A DNA stretch of 64,000 bases, from assembly GCA_017449065.1 (NCBI GenBank), contig JAFSKF010000025.1, positions 1 to 64,000 of the forward strand. The letters are read 5' to 3'. This stretch comes from Bacteroidales bacterium. Lineage in GTDB: Bacteria > Bacteroidota > Bacteroidia > Bacteroidales > UBA3663. Made by a program: the position numbers and the translations under genes. Positions 11,001 through 19,334 of this stretch are shown here, piece by piece; the stretch's first letter is position 1; each line of letters starts with the position of its first letter. A model generated the notes under the pieces. The model was not told where the DNA came from. It saw only the letters and a list, made by a program, of their open reading frames with translations, and did no database searches.

Positions 11001-11147
11001 ACGGAAATATTTTCTATTGCGAAAAAATGCGAAAATACGAAAAGGTGCAAAAATAATTTTTAAATGGCACATAGAAACACGCACAGAAAATTTTCGCGTA
11101 TTTCGCTCTTTCGCATTCTTTTCGCAATAGAAATATAGATTTCCGTG
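11000..11147. repeat. Long imperfect inverted repeat
   Basis: The left arm (11000-11044), beginning CACGGAAATA and containing CTATTGCGAAAA, is matched by the reverse complement of the right arm (about 11091-11147), with a few small indels. The spacer is about 46 nt and AT-rich. The arms follow directly on the 82-bp repeats and end just before the btuG-like gene's stop codon. A folded RNA could serve as a terminator between converging genes. A decayed MITE-like element is another possibility. I see no target-site duplication and no transposase. Confidence 0.7.
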
Positions 11148-11161
11148 TGAGATTATATTAC

Positions 11162-12235
11162 TCAGTCGAAGAGGGCCTTAGATGCATTCACGCCACCGGC
11201 GTCGCTGTAGCGTACCCAGCTGTTGCCTTTCTTGTCGGTAACATAGAGGGCAGAATTGGTGAGGTAATCGGAAGTGCCGATGAAGATTTCGCCGTTCTTC
11301 GGGTTCACCGAGAAGAGATAGAGGCTGATGCCGGAGAGCATCGTGCTGATGCTGTCGTTGGCAAAAACAGGATCCTTGCTCACTTCTTTTTTGCCTAAAT
11401 CATACTTGAAGAACGAAGTCTGGTAGGTATAGGCAGTATAGTTGGGCATACAGTTGGCAAAGTACACATAGTTGCCATCGGCAGAGAGCGTCATGTGCGA
11501 AGCTTCGGCAACGGTGGAAACTGCAAACTGGCTCTTCACATCGATGCTCGAAATCGTGCTGACGGCAGAAGAATAGTCGGCAGTATAGGCGGTGGTCTTC
11601 ACCAGAATAGTGCCCTTGCCGGTAGCCATCAGCGAAGTCGGGTTGTAAGGAACTTCGATTTCCTGGACCGTTTCGAACGATTTGAGGTTGATGACGCTGA
11701 CGGTATTTCCGCCGCCCCAACCCGAGTTGGCTGCCAACAGATAGTCGCCTTCGATGGCAAGTCCTTCGGTATAGGCTCCGGTTTTAGCCTCTGCAACCAC
11801 CGAAAGATCGGCGAGAGAAAGTTTCAGCACCTTGCTTTCGTAGGTCGAAACATACAGATATTTGCCGTCCGAAGCCAGATAACGGGGCTGGTTGACGACT
11901 TGGCGGGCCTGCTCCTTGTAGGTATCGTCATCGATCTTGACAACGGAGTTCGAACCGTTGACGGCAATGTAATAAGAGTCACCGACTTCCAGGATGTCGT
12001 TGCCGGTATCGCCCAAGTACTTGCCGTTGGCCTGATAATAGACATCGGCAGAGATGACGCCCTTATGGAACTCTGAAAGATCGGAATTGTTCTGTCCGTA
12101 GCTGCCTTCATACAAAATGACCGCCTCCGATTTGGGCTGGAAGTCACCATTTTGGATTTTCACATCGTTGTCATCGTCCTCGCAGGCGGTGAACAGGCAA
12201 GCAAAGATGCTTGCAAAAAGAATGATTTTCTTCAT
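11162..12235 (-). CDS. btuG: BtuG-like surface cobalamin-binding beta-propeller lipoprotein
   Basis: Predicted to capture vitamin B12 at the cell surface and hand it to the BtuB-like receptor encoded upstream. The 357-residue product begins with a lipoprotein signal (FACLFTAC, Cys near 18). The following acidic run EDDDND resembles the Bacteroidetes lipoprotein surface-export signal. The rest is a series of short beta repeats of YncE/propeller type, such as YLASDGKYLYVSTYESKVLK and SLADLSVVAEAKTGAY, consistent with the seven-bladed propeller known for Bacteroides BtuG. The decisive context is the cobalamin riboswitch-btuB-this gene order on one strand. Length and signal fit BtuG. The assignment comes from fold and neighbourhood, not from residue-level cobalamin contacts. 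A generic DUF5074/YncE-like label would be the fallback. Confidence 0.78.
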   Translation of the reverse strand: MKKIILFASIFACLFTACEDDDNDVKIQNGDFQPKSEAVILYEGSYGQNNSDLSEFHKGVISADVYYQANGKYLGDTGNDILEVGDSYYIAVNGSNSVVKIDDDTYKEQARQVVNQPRYLASDGKYLYVSTYESKVLKLSLADLSVVAEAKTGAYTEGLAIEGDYLLAANSGWGGGNTVSVINLKSFETVQEIEVPYNPTSLMATGKGTILVKTTAYTADYSSAVSTISSIDVKSQFAVSTVAEASHMTLSADGNYVYFANCMPNYTAYTYQTSFFKYDLGKKEVSKDPVFANDSISTMLSGISLYLFSVNPKNGEIFIGTSDYLTNSALYVTDKKGNSWVRYSDAGGVNASKALFD

Positions 12236-12295
12236 TGTTTTGAGGTTTTAATAAATTGTTGATAGATGTTTATAGGGTATTGTCCTTTAATCTCC

Positions 12296-12460
12296 ACTTT
12301 ACTACTCTTTTACTCCATTTTACTACTCTTTTACTCCATTTTACTGCTCTTTTACTCCACTTTTACTACTCTTTTACTCCACTTTTACTACTCTTTTACT
12401 CCACTTTTACTACTCTTTTACTCCACTTTTACTACTCTTTTACTCCACTTTTACTACTCT
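12296..12460. repeat. Eight-copy 21-22-bp minisatellite between btuB and btuG
   Basis: The element ACTACTCTTTTACTCCA recurs with ACTAC (once ACTGC) at 12301, 12322, 12343, 12365, 12387, 12409, 12431 and 12453. The first intervals are 21 bp, the later ones 22 bp. The array abuts the btuB stop codon (12460-12462) and fills most of the 224-nt spacer. On the transcribed minus strand it reads as a purine-rich GAGTAAAAGAGTAGTAAAAGTG repeat, open in all frames and poor in structure. Confidence 0.93.
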
Positions 12461-14367
12461 TAAAAAAAATATTTGCATGTAATCCGGTACTGCCTTCCCG
12501 GCATCGGGTAATACTGGATGACGGCATACTGTTCGTCCGTCAGGTTCTGAAGGGTGCCTTGCAGTTCGAAGTTCGCCCATCGGCGGGAAAGCGTCAGGCT
12601 GTGTTCGCAGAACGGCTCTAACCGGTAGCGGAACGTGTTCATGGTCGAACTGTAACGTTCATCCATCCATTGCATCGTATAACCCACATCTGCCCATCGG
12701 GTATGAACCGTCACCGCCCCATTGGCAGTCTGTTTCGGCATGTAGGGAAGTTGCTTCCGGTAGGTGTTCGGGTTTGTGGGGTCGTCGAGGTTCCGTGCAT
12801 CCTGCCATTGGTAATTCGCCGACAGTTCGATGGGACAGGAGGAGCCGACAGAAACATGCATCGATAATTCCACACCCCGGCTTTCCGCTTTGCCCAGATT
12901 ACCCACCTTCCAGGCAAATGCTGTAGGGAAGGCAATCAGCTTGTCATCCACCCGGTAGCGATAGGCATCGGCGGTAACCGACAGCTGCACACCTTCGAAC
13001 CAGACGCCATAAGTGATGCCCAGGTTATGCTCGCGCGCCTGTTCCGGCTTCAGGTTGTGACTGCCATAAATGTAATAATACATCTCGTTGAACGTAGGCA
13101 GACGGAAAGCCTTGCGCGACATCCAGCGCAGGTGTACGCTCTGGCGGGAGTTGCCCCAGACCTGCAGGTTTGCCGAAAGGGTGGGCGACCAGGCCTGACG
13201 CTTGTTGTCCTTTTCCCGGTTGAGGGTATAGAGCAACGCACCCTGTAGCGTATGCTTCCGATAGGTGGCATCGGCACGGAGCACCCCGAAATGCGTGGTG
13301 CGCTGCACACTGCGAGCCGTCCGCAGGTTGCTGTGCAAGGCGGCATGAAGCACATCATAGAGCGCACTTACGCGGGTGCGTACCGGTCCGGTAGAGAACA
13401 TTCCCATGCCGCCTCCAGAAGCATAGTATTCGTTCTGCCGGTAGTTGTAGATATGCTGGGCACTTGCCACATCGTTTTCCAGCTGGTTACCATCGTTATA
13501 ATGCGTCATCGCATGATTGTATTTGGCACGGGCCACGAGTTTCCAATGGGTTCCTATGGGATGCAGATACTGCGCTTGCAGCAGTCCGTTCGCTTCGCGC
13601 ATGTGCTCGTGTGAACTATAATTATACAATATGATGCTGCCGGGCAGACGCCGGTCGTTGAAATACCCGGCTCCTTTTACTTGCCAATACCGGGAGCGAT
13701 AGTTCAGTTCGGCATTCAGGTCGTCCACCCGATCGTTGTTCCGGTTGCCCTTCACCCAAGTATCGCCGTTCTTGATTCGGAAAGGATAGTCGCCGTCGGT
13801 GTGGCGGTAGTTCGCGTTCGCCGAGAGACCTTCCGTCAGTTCATAGCAGGAAGAGACGTTGAGTGTATTCCACGAACCATAGGAAACCTGTGCCTGGTTG
13901 CAGTTGCGCGACGATAGGGAAAGCAGTCCGCTGTAACTTTCGACAGCCGCCGGAGTCAGCACATCCTGGGTGGCGCCGATACCTATTCTGACCTCGCTGA
14001 GATGCTGACTGCCGAAGCGGGCGACATCAATTTGTCCGGCTTGTGCATTGCTGACCGGAATACCGTCGTAGAGCACCCCCGTATGCGTTGCTCCTAAGTT
14101 CCGAATGGAGACGCACTTCATGCCGCCCAGTCCGCCATAGTCCTTGACGGAAACTCCGTTCATGAGTTTCAGCGCTTCACTCACATCGGTGATGCCCAGC
14201 TTCTGCATGGCTTCGGCTTGCAGGCTTTGCACGGGAGTCGTGCTGGTGATATGCGGGCGCACAACTGCCGGCGAAGCCTCAACGGAGGTCTCGGACAGAA
14301 TCTGGGTAGATACAATACTGTCGGCCGCTACGCTCAGAGAAAGCGCAGCAAACACAAGTAACTGCAT
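12460..14367 (-). CDS. btuB: BtuB-like TonB-dependent cobalamin receptor
   Basis: Outer-membrane receptor predicted to import cobalamin with TonB energy. The 635-residue protein has a short hydrophobic signal (MQLLVFAALSLSVAADS) and then a plug domain: QAEAMQKLGITDVSEALKLM, GVSVKDYGGLGGMKCVSIRN and GVLYDGIPVSNAQAGQIDVA. A long 22-strand-type barrel follows, ending in the aromatic terminus ITCKYFF that is typical of outer-membrane beta-barrels. No carboxypeptidase-like N-terminal extension of SusC type is present, which fits BtuB-class receptors. A cobalamin riboswitch directly upstream supports the substrate. The btuG-like gene follows after a minisatellite. The start is the first in-frame ATG giving a signal peptide. 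Confidence 0.88.
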   Translation of the reverse strand: MQLLVFAALSLSVAADSIVSTQILSETSVEASPAVVRPHITSTTPVQSLQAEAMQKLGITDVSEALKLMNGVSVKDYGGLGGMKCVSIRNLGATHTGVLYDGIPVSNAQAGQIDVARFGSQHLSEVRIGIGATQDVLTPAAVESYSGLLSLSSRNCNQAQVSYGSWNTLNVSSCYELTEGLSANANYRHTDGDYPFRIKNGDTWVKGNRNNDRVDDLNAELNYRSRYWQVKGAGYFNDRRLPGSIILYNYSSHEHMREANGLLQAQYLHPIGTHWKLVARAKYNHAMTHYNDGNQLENDVASAQHIYNYRQNEYYASGGGMGMFSTGPVRTRVSALYDVLHAALHSNLRTARSVQRTTHFGVLRADATYRKHTLQGALLYTLNREKDNKRQAWSPTLSANLQVWGNSRQSVHLRWMSRKAFRLPTFNEMYYYIYGSHNLKPEQAREHNLGITYGVWFEGVQLSVTADAYRYRVDDKLIAFPTAFAWKVGNLGKAESRGVELSMHVSVGSSCPIELSANYQWQDARNLDDPTNPNTYRKQLPYMPKQTANGAVTVHTRWADVGYTMQWMDERYSSTMNTFRYRLEPFCEHSLTLSRRWANFELQGTLQNLTDEQYAVIQYYPMPGRQYRITCKYFF

Positions 14368-14396
14368 AATGCGGAATTGTGTTAACTAATAAACGC

Positions 14397-14436
14397 TGTC
14401 TGCTCTCTGTGCATCGCAGAGACTTTGTCGCAGACA
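14397..14436 (-). promoter_or_regulatory. Expression-platform hairpin of the cobalamin riboswitch
   Basis: On the minus strand TGTCTGC pairs perfectly with GCAGACA, and inside it TCTCTG pairs with CAGAGA. The nested stem lies between the aptamer and the btuB start codon about 30 nt further on. It lacks a U-tract, so regulation is more likely at translation initiation or through competing folds than by intrinsic termination (inference). Confidence 0.6.
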
Positions 14437-14439
14437 TTG

Positions 14440-14576
14440 TGCAGCAGGTCTTCCGGCTAAGGCGACACTGGTGGCGATTCGCGGCCTTCCCATCCGTTAA
14501 CATAGATAGTGGTACGTGTGCGAAGCCTGTCGCTTACGGCTGCGGGACAGCTCCAGATTCCTACTGGATTCCCTTT
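14440..14576 (-). promoter_or_regulatory. Cobalamin (AdoCbl-type) riboswitch aptamer
   Basis: Read on the minus strand, the segment has the ordered conserved blocks of the B12 riboswitch. They are GGGAATCCAGT; then GGAGCTGTCCCGCAGCCGTAAG; then GGATGGGAAGGCCGC with CGCCACCAGTGTCGCC; and finally the B12 box AGCCGGAAGACCTGC (14443-14458). It sits between the LysE-type gene and btuB in the leader of btuB. High intracellular cobalamin would be expected to lower btuB/btuG expression. Confidence 0.95.
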
Positions 14577-14609
14577 TGAGCAAGCTTGGTTAGGGCTTGC
14601 ACTACACAA

Positions 14610-15323
14610 TTAAAGATTGGCAACGATAAAAATACCCTTGCCGAGGCTCCATACTGCAATGATGAACATAATGACAGCAATAGAGCGGTTGATGAGCATA
14701 AGCGTACGCAGCTTGAAATGGTTGCGCACCTTATTGATAATCCAAGTGATGAGCAACCACCAGCAGATGGCGCCGGCAGCAATGCTCAGAAAGAAAAGCA
14801 GATAAACGCCCCAACGCTCATCGCCCGCCACAAAAATAAAACTGGCACGCGAGAAGAGCATCAGGTAAAAGAAAACAATGGCAGGATTGCTGACGGTGAG
14901 TCCGAATCCGGAGAAAAAGAACTTCAGGACGCTCCATCCGGGCACCTTGCTGACGGCTCGTACTTCCGCGGCCGACAACTTGCTTCCTTTGCTGCTTTCC
15001 TTGCTGTTGATAGCAGAAGCCGGATTGCTCCGCCACAGATAGACACCGTAGCCGCCAATCAGGATGCCGGCTGCAAACAAAAGGAGCGTCTGGTTGTCTT
15101 CAATCCAACCCACGACGAGGCTGACGGCAAAGGTTGAGAGAATGGCATAAAACAGATCGCTGAGCACGGCTCCCAAGCCGGTGAACAATCCGGGCAACCA
15201 GCCTTTGTTCAGGGTGCGCTGAATGACGAGAATCCCCGTCGGACCCATCGGTGCCGACACCAGTATTCCGAACATCAGTCCCCAAAGCAGGGTGAATAAA
15301 GCTGTCGCAAACAGTTGCTCCAT
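14610..15323 (-). CDS. LysE/RhtB family amino-acid exporter
   Basis: Inner-membrane exporter of the LysE superfamily; the substrate is unknown. The 237-residue protein has about six hydrophobic segments. Its N-terminal half, GLMFGILVSAPMGPTGILVI followed by QRTLNKGWLPGLFTGLGAVLSD, is the family's conserved start (P-x-G-P and G-x-x-x-G-x-G-A-x-x-x-D). It is followed by the riboswitch rather than directly by btuB, so it is probably a separate transcript. A GCAAGC...GCTTGC hairpin lies just past its stop. Its promoter is in the spacer shared with purL. Confidence 0.85.
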   Translation of the reverse strand: MEQLFATALFTLLWGLMFGILVSAPMGPTGILVIQRTLNKGWLPGLFTGLGAVLSDLFYAILSTFAVSLVVGWIEDNQTLLLFAAGILIGGYGVYLWRSNPASAINSKESSKGSKLSAAEVRAVSKVPGWSVLKFFFSGFGLTVSNPAIVFFYLMLFSRASFIFVAGDERWGVYLLFFLSIAAGAICWWLLITWIINKVRNHFKLRTLMLINRSIAVIMFIIAVWSLGKGIFIVANL

Positions 15324-15368
15324 TGTCGTTTTTAGGTTACTTTTATGCCTTTATCGCATTAAATATGG

Positions 15369-15377
15369 GCAAAGATA
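15369..15377 (-). promoter_or_regulatory. Minus-strand -7 element for the LysE-type gene
   Basis: The reverse complement reads TATCTTTGC, a full match to the Bacteroidetes -7 consensus TAnnTTTG, 46 nt upstream of the start codon. No convincing -33 element was picked out. Confidence 0.55.
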
Positions 15378-15421
15378 TAAAGAATTTTCCGATTTTGTGC
15401 ATATATTTGAAAAAAAAATAT

Positions 15422-15430
15422 TATTTTTGC
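15422..15430 (+). promoter_or_regulatory. Plus-strand -7 element for purL
   Basis: TATTTTTGC matches TAnnTTTG and lies about 70 nt before the purL ATG. A TTTG at 15394-15397 could be the -33 element, though the 24-nt spacing is a little long. Confidence 0.5.
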
Positions 15431-15500
15431 CGCGTAAATAAGGATAATACCCTTTTTTGCCTGCGAAAATTGACATTTTAATTAAATAGATTCTTCAAAA

Positions 15501-18500
15501 ATGGTTTTTTTCTTCAAACAGCCATCTGAAACAGTTCTCGCTGTGGCCGTCGATCATCCGTTCGATGCCGAAGAGACTCAACGTCTGTGTTGGCTCTTCA
15601 GTGGCGCCACGCTTTTAGATACCGACTCTTTGAAAGGTTGGTACGTAGGTCCCCGTCGTGAAATGATTACTCCTTGGAGTACCAATGCTGTCGAGATTAC
15701 CCAAAACATGGGACTTGGCGGCATTGCCCGTATTGAGGAGTACTTCCCGGTGAAGGGCCCGGATGCCACCTTCGACCCTATGTTGCAGCGTTTGTACGAG
15801 GGTGTCGGCCAAGATTGCTTCACCATTAACAAACAGCCCGATCCGATTGTCTATATTGAGAATCTGGAGGAATATAACAAGCAGGAAGGACTGGCGCTAT
15901 CGCCTGAAGAAATCAACTATCTGAACGAGGTGTCCAAGCGCGTGGGTCGTCCGCTGACCGACAGCGAAGTGTTCGGCTTCAGTCAGGTAAACTCGGAGCA
16001 CTGCCGTCATAAGATCTTCGGCGGTACGTTCATCATCGATGGAGAAGAGAAGCCTTCCAGCCTTTTCAATCTGATCAAACTGACTTCGAAAGAACATCCG
16101 GGTGCCTTGGTGAGTGCCTATAAGGACAATGTGGCTTTCAACCGCGGTCCGGTTATCGAGCAGTTCGCGCCAGCCGATCCTACCACCGCCTCGGAGTTTG
16201 AGGTGAAGGATTTCGAATCGGTGATTTCGCTGAAGGCCGAAACCCATAACTTCCCGACCACCGTAGAACCGTTCAACGGTGCAGCTACAGGTACGGGCGG
16301 TGAGATTCGCGACCGTATGGGTGGCGGTAAGGCTTCGATGCCGATTGCCGGTACAGCGGTTTATATCACCAGCTATCCGCGCAACGATGAGAAGAAGACC
16401 TGGGAGAACGGTATGCCGGAGCGTCCCTGGTTGTATCAGACACCGGAGCAGGTGCTGATCAAAGCCTCGAACGGAGCTTCCGATTTCGGAAACAAGTTCG
16501 GACAGCCGCTCATCTGCGGTTCTTTGCTAACCTATGAGTTCCAGAGCGACGAGAATGTGCCGAATGCTCCGAAATACGGCTTCGACAAGGTGATTATGCT
16601 GGCCGGCGGTGTGGGTTACGGCAAGTTGCGCGATGCCTTGAAGGGAGAACCCGAACCCGGAGAGAAAGTGATTCTGATTGGCGGCGATAACTACCGCATC
16701 GGTATGGGCGGTGGTGCCGTATCGTCGGTAAATACCGGAAAATATGCCAGCGGTATCGAGCTGAACGCCGTGCAGCGTGCAAATCCGGAGATGCAGAAAC
16801 GCGCCTACAACGTGGTGCGTGCCTTGGGAGAAAGCGACAACAACCCGATTGTCTCGATTCACGATCACGGTGCCGGCGGCCATATCAACTGCCTGTCGGA
16901 ACTGATTGATGCTACCGGTGGCAAGATTTGGATGGACAAACTGCCGATCGGCGACCCGACCTTGAGTGCCAAGGAAATTGCCGGCAACGAGAGTCAGGAA
17001 CGTATGGGCTTCCTGGTGAAGGACGAGGCCATTGAGTATTGTCGCAAGATTGCAGAGCGTGAGCGTTCTCCGTTCTATGTGATCGGTGAGGCAACGAACG
17101 ATATGCGTTTCTGCTTTGAGGAAGCCGATGGCACCAAACCGATCGATTTGAGTCTGGCAGATATGTTCGGACATGCTCCGAAAACCTATATGCGCGACAA
17201 TACGGTGGAGCACAAGTATCAGCCTGTTTCTGCCGATGTAAAGGATATGCAGAAATACATCCGCAACGTGCTGCGTCTGGAATCGGTGGCTTGTAAGGAT
17301 TGGTTGACCAATAAGGTCGATCGCTCGGTGACAGGCAAGGTGGCCCGTCAGCAATGTCAGGGCGTCGTGCAGCTGCCGCTCAGCGACTGCGGTGTTGTGG
17401 CGCTCGATTATCGCGGTAAGGCCGGTATTGCCACTTCTATCGGACATGCTCCGGCTGTGGCTTTGGCCGATGCTCCTGCGGGTTCGGTTATGGCGATCGC
17501 CGAAGCACTCACCAATCTGGTGTTTGCGCCGATCAAGGACGGTATTCAGGGCGTATCGCTCAGTGCCAACTGGATGTGGCCATGCCGCAATGCTGGTGAG
17601 GATGCTCGTCTGTATAGCGCCGTTGAAGCCGCTTCCGACTTTGCCATCGCTCTGAATCTGAATATCCCGACGGGCAAGGATTCGCTCTCGATGACACAGC
17701 AGTATAACCAGCCGGATGGTACCAGCGAGAAGGTAATCAGCCCGGGTACCGTCATTATCAGTGGTGGGGCAGAGGTCACCGATGTCCGCAAGGTGGTAAG
17801 TCCAGTGGTGCAGCTCGATCACAGCACCGCCCTCTATTATGTGGATTTCTCATTCTGCGAGCATCGCTTGGGCGGCTCGGCTTTGGCACAGACCGAAAAC
17901 AAGGTCGGTGATAGCGTTCCGACCGTAGCTAATCCGGAGTATTTCGCCGATGCATTCGATGCCGTGCAGGATGCCATCAAGTCCGGCTTGATTCTGGCCG
18001 GTCACGATATTTCCGCAGGCGGTATGCTCACCACCTTGCTTGAGATGTGTTTCGCCAATACGGAAGGCGGCTTGCGTATCAACCTCACGGAACTGGCAGA
18101 AGACGATATCGTCAAGATTCTGTTTGCCGAGAATCCGGGTGTCATCTTGCAGGTGAAGGATACCAAGGCGTTCGAGAAACTGATGAATAAGGCAGGTGTG
18201 GCAGTTGCCAAGATCGGCTTCCCTTGTCAGGAACGCACCGTACATATTCGGAAAGGCAACTACGAAGAAGACTTCGATGTCGATGCCCTGCGCGATGTAT
18301 GGTATGAGTCTTCGTACCTCCTTGACCGCAAGCAGAGCGGCGAAGTGAAGGCGAAAGAGCGTTTCGAAAATTATAAGAAACAGCCTTTGTACTACCTTTG
18401 GCCAAAGAACTTCACCGGTAAGTTCGGCCAGTATGGCATCGATCCGAACCGTCGCACCAAGACAGGCGTCAAGGCCGCTATCATTCGCGAAAAGGGTGTG

Positions 18501-19265
18501 AACTCCGAGCGTGAGATGGCTTATTCGATGTATCTGGCAGGTTTCGATGTGAAGGATGTGCATATCACCGACCTGATTTCCGGACGTGAGGATCTGTCGG
18601 ACGTGAACCTGATTGTGTTCTGTGGTGGTTTCTCTAATTCCGATGTGCTCGGTTCCGCTAAGGGTTGGGCTGCCGGCTTCCTCTACAATGAGAAGGCGCG
18701 TAAGGCTTTGCAGAACTTCTATGCCCGTCCCGACACTTTGTCGTTGGGTATCTGCAACGGTTGTCAGCTGATGATTGAGTTGGGTCTGGTAGGTTCGAAC
18801 CTGGATGCCAAGCAACCGGATTTGCTGGCTGCCGCACAGAACCCGGAGCGTGTACACATGCTGCATAACGACAGCCACAAGTTCGAGTCGAATTTCGTGA
18901 ATGTCCGCATTCCGAAGAACAATAGCGTGATGCTCGGATCGCTGAGTGGCGCACGTATCGGCATCTGGACCGCTCACGGAGAAGGTAAGTTCGGTTTGCC
19001 GGCCGGCAAGACTCCCGACGACTACTGCGTGGTTGCCAAATACGGTTATACCGCTTATCCTGCCAACCCGAACGGTTCGCCGGAAGGCCTGGCTGGTATC
19101 TGTTCGGCAGACGGACGCCATCTGGCAATGATGCCACACCCTGAGCGTGCCATGTTCCCCTGGCAGTGCGGTTATTACCCTCAGGATCATGCGCAGGACG
19201 ATGTGACACCTTGGATTGAGATTTTTGTGAATGCCAAGAAGTGGGTGGAGAAAAACAGGAAGTAA
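15501..19265 (+). CDS. purL: Phosphoribosylformylglycinamidine synthase
   Basis: Converts FGAR, glutamine and ATP to FGAM in de novo purine synthesis (cytoplasm). The 1254-residue length is that of the large single-chain PurL. In order it shows an N-terminal domain, the linker and AIRS-like ATP-binding halves (GFSQVNSEHCRHKIFGG, SLKAETHNFPTTVEPFNGAA, GTGGEIRDRMGGGKASMPIA), and a C-terminal class I glutaminase. The glutaminase has the nucleophile in LGICNGCQ (Cys about 1085) and PHPER (His about 1213, Glu about 1215). All expected residues are present. The next gene on the strand starts within about 70 nt, so the downstream cluster may share its transcript. Confidence 0.97.
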   Translation: MVFFFKQPSETVLAVAVDHPFDAEETQRLCWLFSGATLLDTDSLKGWYVGPRREMITPWSTNAVEITQNMGLGGIARIEEYFPVKGPDATFDPMLQRLYEGVGQDCFTINKQPDPIVYIENLEEYNKQEGLALSPEEINYLNEVSKRVGRPLTDSEVFGFSQVNSEHCRHKIFGGTFIIDGEEKPSSLFNLIKLTSKEHPGALVSAYKDNVAFNRGPVIEQFAPADPTTASEFEVKDFESVISLKAETHNFPTTVEPFNGAATGTGGEIRDRMGGGKASMPIAGTAVYITSYPRNDEKKTWENGMPERPWLYQTPEQVLIKASNGASDFGNKFGQPLICGSLLTYEFQSDENVPNAPKYGFDKVIMLAGGVGYGKLRDALKGEPEPGEKVILIGGDNYRIGMGGGAVSSVNTGKYASGIELNAVQRANPEMQKRAYNVVRALGESDNNPIVSIHDHGAGGHINCLSELIDATGGKIWMDKLPIGDPTLSAKEIAGNESQERMGFLVKDEAIEYCRKIAERERSPFYVIGEATNDMRFCFEEADGTKPIDLSLADMFGHAPKTYMRDNTVEHKYQPVSADVKDMQKYIRNVLRLESVACKDWLTNKVDRSVTGKVARQQCQGVVQLPLSDCGVVALDYRGKAGIATSIGHAPAVALADAPAGSVMAIAEALTNLVFAPIKDGIQGVSLSANWMWPCRNAGEDARLYSAVEAASDFAIALNLNIPTGKDSLSMTQQYNQPDGTSEKVISPGTVIISGGAEVTDVRKVVSPVVQLDHSTALYYVDFSFCEHRLGGSALAQTENKVGDSVPTVANPEYFADAFDAVQDAIKSGLILAGHDISAGGMLTTLLEMCFANTEGGLRINLTELAEDDIVKILFAENPGVILQVKDTKAFEKLMNKAGVAVAKIGFPCQERTVHIRKGNYEEDFDVDALRDVWYESSYLLDRKQSGEVKAKERFENYKKQPLYYLWPKNFTGKFGQYGIDPNRRTKTGVKAAIIREKGVNSEREMAYSMYLAGFDVKDVHITDLISGREDLSDVNLIVFCGGFSNSDVLGSAKGWAAGFLYNEKARKALQNFYARPDTLSLGICNGCQLMIELGLVGSNLDAKQPDLLAAAQNPERVHMLHNDSHKFESNFVNVRIPKNNSVMLGSLSGARIGIWTAHGEGKFGLPAGKTPDDYCVVAKYGYTAYPANPNGSPEGLAGICSADGRHLAMMPHPERAMFPWQCGYYPQDHAQDDVTPWIEIFVNAKKWVEKNRK

Positions 19266-19334
19266 CGGTTGTGCTTCCTGAAAGCAATCCGCTTTCCTTT
19301 CTTGACAAACCTCAATCTCTTAAATACTATGCTT

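Noticed and set aside
10619..11050. Minus-strand open frames across the 82-bp repeats
   Set aside because: They consist of the repeat translated over and over, overlap the giant gene's end, and show no signal, domain or start context; treated as non-coding.
12256..12621. Leu/Phe/Thr-rich frames across the minisatellite
   Set aside because: The protein is just the 22-bp repeat read in frame (LLHFYYSFTP), running into the antisense of btuB; no promoter in that direction.
16527..19190. Long antisense frames opposite purL (up to 446 codons)
   Set aside because: They are shadows from the codon bias of purL, which has all catalytic motifs; the antisense products have no recognisable features.
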